A stretch of 64,000 nt of DNA from Parasitella parasitica. Taxonomy: Eukaryota > Mucoromycota > Mucoromycetes > Mucorales > Mucoraceae. Both the position numbers and the translations under genes were made by a program. The stretch lies in contig MU619367.1 in NCBI GenBank assembly GCA_025201805.1, positions 5,126 to 69,125 of the forward strand, given 5' to 3'. The notes beneath the pieces were generated by a model. It saw only the letters and a program-made list of their open reading frames with translations. It did not search any database and had not been told where the DNA came from. The stretch's first letter is position 1. Each line of letters starts with the position of its first letter. Shown in pieces: positions 56,758 through 64,000 of the stretch.

Positions 56758-58747
56758 TTAATTATCATCCGTTGGGCCATCTCCATTGACGCCATCCATA
56801 CTCTCTAACACAGGCAATACTTTCTCCCAGATCTCAGTGCCCTGATAAATCTGTTCAGTTACGGTTACCTTTACTTGTTAAATGCGAATTACCTTTTCAT
56901 AGAATTTAATGTGGCAGTCTGCGTACGCTAATAAACCCTGCTTAAGTTCCAACATCTTGGTCTTTTGGAAAACTTCAAATTCTTTGATCACTTGATTAGA
57001 AAACGCATTCGAGTCGTCATTTGCTTTTGTTACTTCGTCTTGTAACTATGGCTTGCGATTAAAATGACTAGCGGAACGGATGGTCTACATAGCTTACCTC
57101 TTTGACACGCAGCTCTAGCTTACCCAGCTTTTCTCGTCTTGCTCTCTCCATATTGACTCCTCGCACTTCATTCAGTTTATCTGTCACGTAGTCTGAAATA
57201 TATAGACCCCCAGCTGCCATGCCTCTATCGTTGTATTTCCTTCCTGGGTATTGGGTACGATCCCGTAGCTGTATTGTTTGGTGTAAATATACAGACAACT
57301 CTTCGAAATCAAGTTGTTTCTGATCTCTTGCTTTCAGCACATCCTATTCTGTCGTTCAATATGACGGCAGTCTCAAAACATCTCCTGGAATTACCTTGGC
57401 TGAGTAGCAGTAAGCTAATAGCTCATGAATCTCGTTCAAGAATTGCATTTCTTCTATATCTGTCATATCTTTCATAGCTTTTGAATAGGCTTTGGACGTC
57501 TCTGCAAACTGATGTAGGGAATTTGTAATGTTTGTTTCCAAAGCTGATAAGCCCTGGATACTGTTTGCAAAGTTGGTATAATCGTTTTGTAAATCCAGCT
57601 GCCTTTTGTTGATTCTGTAGTATAATTTCTGCACTGTGTTCAAGTTATCTTCCAATTTACTGATCTGCTCCTTCATATCCTCAAATCTTTCATCTGGCTT
57701 CTTTAATTTCACAAACGCATTCACAAGCGTATCGCTGATTGAATCTATGATAGAGGTTGTGTGTGGTATGTTCAGGACTTGTGCTCTTTTGTCATTTTTC
57801 TAGGCAATAAATCAATACATGACAACTTAAATATTGTCTTGTACCTACAAAATCATTTGATTCTAAAAAGATACGGGTACATTGTGACGCTTGCAGTAAG
57901 GGATGTCTTGATATTCTATCCAAAAACCATTGCAGACTATTGACAACATATTAGGAAAACTATGATGTATCCCCCCCCCACTATACACATCTACCTCAAT
58001 TGTCTTCTTTGTATGAATTCCGAACTGAACCTATCTCCTTTAATATATTCTAGCACACAAAAGCCTTAGTTTTCTGTATGCGAAATAAACAAGTTTCAAC
58101 CATGTTACCTAGTCTGTGCTTTTCTGGTAATGGCGGAACAATACAAGCTGGATACTCAAGAGATAATGTTGTATGCAACCAAACAAAATCTTGATATCGT
58201 CTTCTGACAGGTCTGGGTGTGCTGGAATGGAAATTTTCCACTTGTGTCTACAATTCACAATTCCATCAGCGATATGAACCATGTGTGGTATGCTTACGAT
58301 TTACATTGGTTGTTACAAGATAGGTTATGAAAGTGCCTTGAGTTGCGTCTTGGTGTTTTTGTGGGTCACTTATAGTAATCTCCATATGTGCTATTTCAGG
58401 GTTTCCCAATTCGACAGGCTTTGATTTAGGAGGAACAAATGGAGGTTTTGCTGTTGGAGTGGGAGGTGTAGTGCTCGTTGGTAATGAATCCATAGAATCT
58501 AAAATAGGCGATGACGATGGAATGATGGGAGGTAATGGTGGTGTATCTTGAGCAGCTGCGACTACGTAGGGTGAATAGTAGTGATTCTATATTTATTACT
58601 CTTGTTAGCATAGACGGCATTTTGCTTGCTTTTGTCAGCACGAACCTCTGATTCACTGAACTGCGAAAGTGGATCATCGTACTCAACACGAGGAGTTAAA
58701 GCGTCAGTCGTTGCATGAACATCCCATTCAACGTAATCTTCAGACAT
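56758..58747 (-). CDS. Sorting nexin Snx4/Atg24-like (PX-BAR)
   Basis: Endosomal sorting nexin: the PX domain binds phosphatidylinositol 3-phosphate and the BAR domain bends membranes. Snx4/Atg24 recycles cargo from endosomes and helps selective autophagy. About eight exons join in frame. The PX core spans about residues 120-230: HMEITISDPQKHQ, VRRRYQDFVWLHTTL, PACIVPPLPEKHRLG, GDRFSSEFIQRRQL and LQWFLDRISRHPLL. The BAR part includes KLEDNLNTVQKLYYRINKRQ and the Snx4-like DQKQLDFEELSVYLHQTIQL. The N-terminus is disordered, Pro-rich (TSTTPPTPTAKPPFVPPK). The short last exon ends GDGPTDDN at 56758. The Snx4 choice over Snx41/42 rests on the BAR segment and is less sure than the family. Confidence 0.85.
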
Positions 58748-58879
58748 CTGTTTTGTTTGTTTATTTGTATTTCTTTTTGTCTATTACTGCCAAGTAATAA
58801 AAGAGGAGCAAAAGAGAGAAAGGTATGAACTTGGCGCATACAACCCCTTTTTCTTTAAATAGTATTGGACTGCCATTGA

Positions 58880-59341
58880 TCAGGTGGATGTTTCGTCAGC
58901 CATGCCATCCTTGCCTGACTTGGTTGCAAAAGACTTTTTTAATGGAGCATTTTTGAAATAATCTGGTAGTATATCAGAGTAGCAGTTTGTTTTATGTATT
59001 TTGTAATTGACTACATTGCCATCGCGTGTTGGGAATTTTACCTACAATGATAATTTCGGCTCATGTCTGTAGTCAATGATGATCTAATCATGCAGGCATT
59101 CATTTAATCTTAGTCCTTTAACACGTGGCATCAGTGCTTTATGCTATTCCGTCAGGCTGACCAAGCCATAAACACTTTGAATTTGTTCATACCGTATCGC
59201 TAAACACATCCAAAATCAAAAATAATCCTAATACAGAAACATTTCCAAGCACGGCGACTTCGTAAGTATACGGTGGGTAGCTCACGTTAATAACGGTCTG
59301 ACATCCAGGTTCAAATCCTTCTTTCTCATTATGAAAGCTCA
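58880..59341 (-). CDS. Small single-span membrane protein, unknown family
   Basis: Two exons (59341-59193 and 59041-58880) join in frame across a 151-bp intron and encode about 103 aa. The N-terminal half reads MSFHNEKEGFEPGCQTVIN and has one hydrophobic segment, VAVLGNVSVLGLFLILDVF. The C-terminal half is polar (KFPTRDGNVVNYKIHKTN, DYFKNAPLKKSF). Clean GT-AG borders and no stop on either side of the splice support it as a real gene. No family was recognised. The gene lies between the sorting nexin and repeat copy 3. Confidence 0.5.
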
Positions 59342-59571
59342 TAGTATTAAGATGAAATCTTGGAGCTGTTGATTCATGCAATTTTTGAGTGGAATTTTAG
59401 GCATCAAGGAAATATCTATAATTAGTGGTATCACAAGTGTACAGATTTGTAGAAAACATTTCAAATCAAGTGCCGTCATGTTGAGCATTATAAAAATCAT
59501 ATTATAACTTTTAATAAAATCAAATGCAATGTCAGTCTTGGCTAGTATTTACGTCAAGAACGTTCTAAAGG

Positions 59572-60303
59572 GTGAAATATATTCACTATAATGATCTGCA
59601 TTCCACTTCAAGATTCATCCATTTACTTTAAATTGATTCGGACTTGATAAGATGTACAAAGCAGATTTATACTATACCGTAGACTAGATATGGCACCATT
59701 AGAATATATTGATGACGCTATAGACTTATACTTATATCTCGACACAAGCCTTAGACATTTACAAGATTAAGTATATGCTACGAGCCTATGCCATATAAGA
59801 TCTATGCTTCAGATACGTATTCCCAGTTTCCAGATACGCAGACATATGCTTATATCCATGATACTGTCTACAGATATATTATGTACTACAGACTTGTAAA
59901 ATATGTGCAATGCTGTATATACGCTCATGACATGCTATATAGACATGCTCTATATATCGATATATGCCAAGATGAATGCTAAGTGATATACACTCAGACA
60001 TCTAAATAAGACTATCATATTAGAAATGATATACGCTTATGGATCGATATTAATAATCTTCGTATGGAAGATTGATCAGGTTCCTCGGGTGAAGCCTGTA
60101 TGCTTACTCAGATAGATCCAAGTTATTTTTAGTCTGCTGAGATGTCGTTTAGCACGAAATTGAAGATGCTAATTAATCAATTCTCATAAACGTTGAATTA
60201 TGAAAGTAGAACATTTATCCATAGATTGAATGTATAAAGGTTTATAAACCTGTTGATTTGATAATAAAACCTATATCTTTATCAAGTTGCCATTTATTGT
60301 TTT
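59572..60303 (-). repeat. Dispersed noncoding repeat, copy 3 (uninterrupted)
   Basis: Read on the minus strand, this copy begins AACAATAAATGGCAACTTGA, runs straight through AAAGATATAGGTTTTATTATC without an insertion and ends ATTTCAC. It has the same landmarks as copies 1 and 2. Because it is uninterrupted it shows the ancestral junction and so dates the LTR of copy 2 as later. Confidence 0.85.
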
Positions 60304-60494
60304 GGGATTTCATGGCGCAATCCTACTAATTCCAAGTGCTTTAGCTCGATTCTGTCAACTACAAACGGTAATAGCCATAATATGCTGATATATACTGATT
60401 ACAGTCGCTCATAGATGATTCAAATTTGTATCGTTCTTTTTTTTTTTTTTTTTCTATCAGATTAGCAAAATTGCAAGTTCGCATTTTGCTGTTA
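60304..60494. other. Short spacer
   Basis: AT-rich spacer with a T run (60437-60453). No gene was recognised. Confidence 0.5.
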
Positions 60495-60911
60495 TTATTT
60501 TCCAAATAGTTTCGATAAAGCACTTCTTTGGCCATCTTTGTTTGCCTCTAAGGAAGAGACCAGTTTTGAGTAATAATTGGGATTTCCTGCTGGTGTAAGG
60601 ATTTTGTCTGATATAGGATACTGGCAGAATGGTCTTTAAAATGGAATACAATGTTAACAAAAAACAAAAAAAAAGTGTACCTTTTCTTTGAATGTATTGT
60701 CTAATAAAGTCTCTAAAGCATCGAGTTCTTTATGAGCTTTTTCCATGTTTATTTTTTCTATGCCAGGTGTTCTGAATGTTTCTTCTACTCTTTTTGCTAA
60801 AATTTGCTTCATTCCTCGGTTGGGCCTGATTTTATCTTCTGGCCATTCTCTTACAATACGTAAATATGATCTGTAAAGTGAATGAATCTCTTGACGCGTG
60901 GGTGCAGACAT
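60495..60911 (-). CDS. Cbp6/UQCC2-like mitochondrial assembly factor
   Basis: Two exons (60911-60681 and 60620-60495) join in frame across a 60-bp intron and encode about 118 aa. The start reads MSAPTRQEIHSLYRSYLRIV, then REWPEDKIRPNRGMKQILAK, and the second exon YPISDKILTPAGNPNYYSKL ends SKLFGK. The REWPxDxxRxxR block and the later Y-P/N-Y-Y pattern resemble UQCC2/Cbp6, which helps make cytochrome b for respiratory complex III. The LYR tripeptide also fits the wider LYR superfamily, so a related LYR protein is an alternative. The splice is chosen for the in-frame YPISD end; other acceptors give an unlikely tail. Confidence 0.6.
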
Positions 60912-61275
60912 TGTATGTATATTAATCTCGTTTTATCTCTGTGTAAAGAGAATGGAAAAAACCAACATTGTCTTTTCAAAAAAAAAGTTGAAATAAGCGG
61001 AGTTGTGCCATCAATGTTGGATATTTACTTGTTTTGCTCATTATTAATCGAATTGCTTGTCATTCATGTACACGAAAATCGATGTCAATCAAGATTGAAA
61101 TCAGCAATGAAGTTGATTCATCTGGCTATTAAAATTCCCTATTACCCCCAAAAGAACCAAAATACTGGAAAATCAACTCGAATGAAAAGAATCTGTGAAT
61201 TCACAATTGCATTAATAGAGAACATATATTTCACTTTTTCTCTTTAATTTATTTTTAAGGATTATTTGAATATAG

Positions 61276-61814
61276 TTAGTTTCTAGCTTTGACAATCGGC
61301 TCCCAAGCATGTAGCTTGGAAACGGTGGTACTGTAAGTCTTGAATGCCTTGGGAGTACCAGAGAAATTGGGAATGGGCTCGCCCCACCACTTCTTGGGTT
61401 GAATGTTCATTTCGGTGGGTGGTTCTTGAGTAATACGACTCAACCACATATGCCTACGTATGGAGTCAATACGTTGTTAAAATTATCCTTTCTAGTATAA
61501 ATCTACAAGTAATCATTACCAATCAGGAGCAATATCTTCACTATCAGGTTGATTGCTAGCATATTCGACCCAACGCTCACGACCTAAATGATGACATGAT
61601 GTTGAATAAGATTATAACTGACCATCCCACCACGAACATTGCGTTTTTTTTCTATACCTGAAACTTCGTCGAGATTTTCGAAATATTTATTGCCGTTGGC
61701 ATCGGTACCAACAAGGCGACCCCACTTGGTATCGCAAATATTGTCGAGTTGCTTCATATAACTAGCTGGTCCAACTTTCATAAAATTTTTAATTGTACGC
61801 CCAAGTGTCGACAT
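61276..61814 (-). CDS. NADH dehydrogenase (complex I) subunit NDUFA12
   Basis: Accessory subunit of mitochondrial complex I, also called B17.2 or DAP13. Three exons on the minus strand encode about 135 aa. Exon 1 starts MSTLGRTIKNFMKVGPASY and carries LVGTDANGNKYFENLDEVSG. Exon 2 has RERWVEYAS and WHMWLSRITQEPP. Exon 3 carries PKKWWGEPIPNFSGTPKAFK and ends EPIVKARN. The GTDxxGNKYFE and WHxWLHH-like motifs are diagnostic of the family. It is a good marker for a respiring fungus with complex I. The upstream neighbour is CstF-50. Confidence 0.94.
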
Positions 61815-62271
61815 GTTTTATGAAATATATGTAAACGATGAGAGGGGAAAGAGTAGGGAGAGTTTGTATTAAAAGAAAAATGGTTAACACAAAAAAAAAA
61901 AAAAAATGGTGTGTACTGGCTAATTCAACGTTGGCAATTAAGAGCTCACTCACAATTCAGTTTGGTAGTGCTGATTTGATGGCTTGCCGCCCTGGTACTT
62001 ACTTGACGTCGACGTCACTTGCGAAGCTCTCTCCACAAGATTGATACCGTACTTCGGGGCCAACATTGCTTCATTTATAATTTACAGTATTGATCGCCAA
62101 AAAGCGAACTAGATCTTTCTCTCCTACTTATAGCTCTTATGATATCTATTGAAGAATCCCAACTATAACTTAACAGAGGTTGATAAATAAGATTTGTTTG
62201 GAAAAATCTAGAATCAAAACGTACATTAGTACGAGCAAGCTAGCAGTTTATTTACTGAATATTTATAAAAA
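61815..62271. other. Intergenic DNA
   Basis: Spacer between NDUFA12 and CstF-50, which share the minus strand. It has an A run near 61890-61905 and no recognised gene. Confidence 0.5.
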
Positions 62272-63830
62272 CTACAAAGAATCCATTGCAGTATTGAAAT
62301 AACGTGCACGGTAATCATCACTGTTGTTAATTGTTAGTTCGATATTGATTTAGAGAAATTATTGACATTTACCTGCAAGTTAAAATTCCATTGTCAATGG
62401 GCGATGCCGCGACACAGCGAACGAGATTATTATGACCTGGGATCCTCTTTAGCAAGGTACCGGTTTGAGTATCATAGCAAATGACATCTGTAGAGGCTTC
62501 GTCACCAATCATGATGAAATCCTCATTGTGCGAAAATGCAGGCTGTAACATTTGTGCTCTTTGTTCATGGCCCTTGTATTCCATCAAAACTTTTCCACTC
62601 GAGATATCCCAAAGACGAATTGTTGAGTCCAAACCTGAGGTCATTATGTATTGCTCATTGCTTGTAATGCGAACACTAGAGACAGCAGTACCGCCATGAG
62701 CATCCAATGTTCGGATGCATTTTGAAGATACGCTGTCCCAAATACGCACAGTTCCATCCAGCGAGGAAGTAGCAAATATTTTACCCGTGTTGGAATAGCG
62801 GATTTGTGTAATGGATCCACGATGCATATCAGCATTACTGGCGTTGGTATAACATTGAAGTGTTTTCACATCGTAAACTCGAACAGCTGCATCCTTGGTT
62901 CCTGCTAATAAAAAGTCGCCTGATGGATGAAAACAAATTGAGTTGACAGGTTGGGCATCCTATATTGAGAGTTTATATACATAAATATATACTTTTTTTT
63001 CCTTTCTCTGACAGATATAAAAAAGTTACCTGCAAGTATCTAAAAGCTCTTTTTACACCAGTTTTCGACAGGTCGAATAATTTAATGCTTTGGTCGTTAG
63101 AACAACTAGCAAGTACGAGGCCATTAGGATGGAAACTAAGGTCATTGACCTGTTCTGTATGATCGTATAAGGTTCTAATCACTGGTTTATCTCCTGCATC
63201 CCCTGTCCTTTTCTTCATTTTATTGACATCGAGCAGCTTTAGCGAAGAATCGTGCGATCCAGTAGCCGCAAAACGCCCATCCGAACTGAAAATAGCTGTG
63301 CGGCAAGGGCCTTTATGTTGTGTGTAATATAACTGATTGTACTCTGGCGCTGTTTTAGGTTCTAACGGTAAAACTCGTTAGTACTTTCAAGTAAACGACT
63401 TGATGGGATACATTACGAGCATTTTTCATTGAATCGACATCAAATCCAGGTGTGCTCATGGTTATATCCACGTTCTCGTTTTTAGGCGACTCACGATCGA
63501 AACTTTTACCAGAATAATCATCGTCTGAATCTTCCTCTTCGTCTAAATGTCCAACATGGTTAATAAACTCGAAATGTTGCAAGCTTACAAGCATCGTATT
63601 ACTCTTTTCTTTGGCTATTTGTATTAATTCTGATAATTTTGCACTTGGCATCATATCAGTAGCAGCACCTGTCGCGTCAGCCACACTTTGCGCAACAGCG
63701 GAATAGCCGTATGCGATGAGTTGACTAAACAAAAAGTTGGTTTCTTGGCTAGATTGATACTCAATCTTTGCAATTATTACCTGATAATCAGAGGCAATAC
63801 CTCCTCTTCTGTCACTTCTCTCGAATTCAT
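62272..63830 (-). CDS. CSTF1: Cleavage stimulation factor 50 kDa subunit (CstF-50/CSTF1)
   Basis: CstF-50 is a WD40 protein of the mRNA 3' end cleavage and polyadenylation machinery. Exon 1 (63830 to about 63782) encodes MNSREVTEEEVLPLII; exon 2 holds the N-terminal dimerisation part (LIAYGYSAVAQSVADATGA, then an acidic stretch DEEEDSDDDYSG). WD repeats follow: LYDHTEQVNDLSFHPNGLVL, HRGSITQIRYSNTGKIFATS, LDGTVRIWD, LDSTIRLWDISSGKVL and GHNNLVRCVAASP. The last exon, spliced after LTC, reads SDDYRARYFNTAMDSL and ends at 62272. About six exons in all. Yeast has no clear orthologue, so its presence fits an early-diverging fungus. Confidence 0.92.
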
Positions 63831-64000
63831 TATTCTATAAGGTATTAAAATATATTAAAAAGCGTCTAAAAAAAAGAAAAAAAAAAAAAGAAAAGAAGAC
63901 AGAGGATCTCCAGATGGCAAGTTTACAAGTGTTGATAGCTGTGACCAGCCTTTTTATCAATGTCTGAGATTTCTATGAAACAACTAATGCAATTTAAAAA
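63831..64000. other. Upstream region of CstF-50
   Basis: AT-rich with an A-rich tract at about 63868-63892. No start of a divergent gene is visible before the window ends. Confidence 0.5.

Noticed and set aside
59300-59325. GGTTCAAATCC, a tRNA B-box-like match
   Set aside because: No A box or cloverleaf nearby; it is coding sequence of the small membrane protein.

Overview
The window is nuclear DNA from a filamentous fungus, most likely an early-diverging one of the Mucoromycota (Mucorales type). Coding genes are AT-rich and are cut by many short introns, usually about 50-70 bp, with GTAAG-like donors and CTAAC-like branch points. Gene content is fungal: a Zn2Cys6 regulator, PHD-SET protein, PDAT, arginine-pathway ArgJ, GPI-anchored GH16 enzyme and Cbp6-like assembly factor. 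The species call is inference from gene style. No bacterial-type operons, CRISPR arrays, rRNA or tRNA genes were seen.

Layout. 1-1.66 kb: repeat copy 1. 1.66-11.1 kb: dense housekeeping block (PUS3, SETD6/Rkm4-like methyltransferase, Pho80-type cyclin, SRP9, 40S ribosomal protein S21, AidB-type acyl-CoA dehydrogenase). 11.1-13.1 kb: decayed PIF1-like helicase and empty DNA. 13.1-21.8 kb: PHD-SET protein, ArgJ, DNA polymerase delta catalytic subunit, Siva-like zinc protein; ArgJ and polymerase delta are divergent. 21.8-28.2 kb: gene-poor transposon island with a 5'-truncated LINE, a short tandem duplication, repeat copy 2 and a complete solo LTR nested in it. 28.2-40.8 kb: two mitochondrial ribosomal proteins (uL1m, uL5m), PDAT, a CENP-E-like kinesin with two microexons, thaumatin-like protein and zinc-cluster regulator. 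40.8-48.1 kb: small and less familiar genes (multi-TM protein, LRR protein, NAT8-like fragment, GH16). 49-52.7 kb: frameshifted protease-like remnant and mostly empty DNA. 52.7-54.8 kb: polyglutamine protein with two putative zinc-binding modules. 55.48-56.04 kb: assembly gap. 56.7-64 kb: Snx4/Atg24-like sorting nexin, small TM protein, inverted repeat copy 3, Cbp6/UQCC2-like factor, NDUFA12 and CstF-50.

Functional links are by theme rather than by cluster. Four genes serve mitochondria directly (uL1m, uL5m, Cbp6/UQCC2-like, NDUFA12) and ArgJ is probably mitochondrial. SRP9, S21 and PUS3 serve translation and protein targeting. The accessory DNA holds the unusual material: a three-copy noncoding repeat family, a solo LTR with an exact 5-bp target duplication, a LINE tail with a 14-bp target duplication, and a diverged tandem duplication with an identical 66-bp core. 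Exon structures were assembled by eye from splice signals and family conservation. Spans run from start codon to stop codon and include introns.
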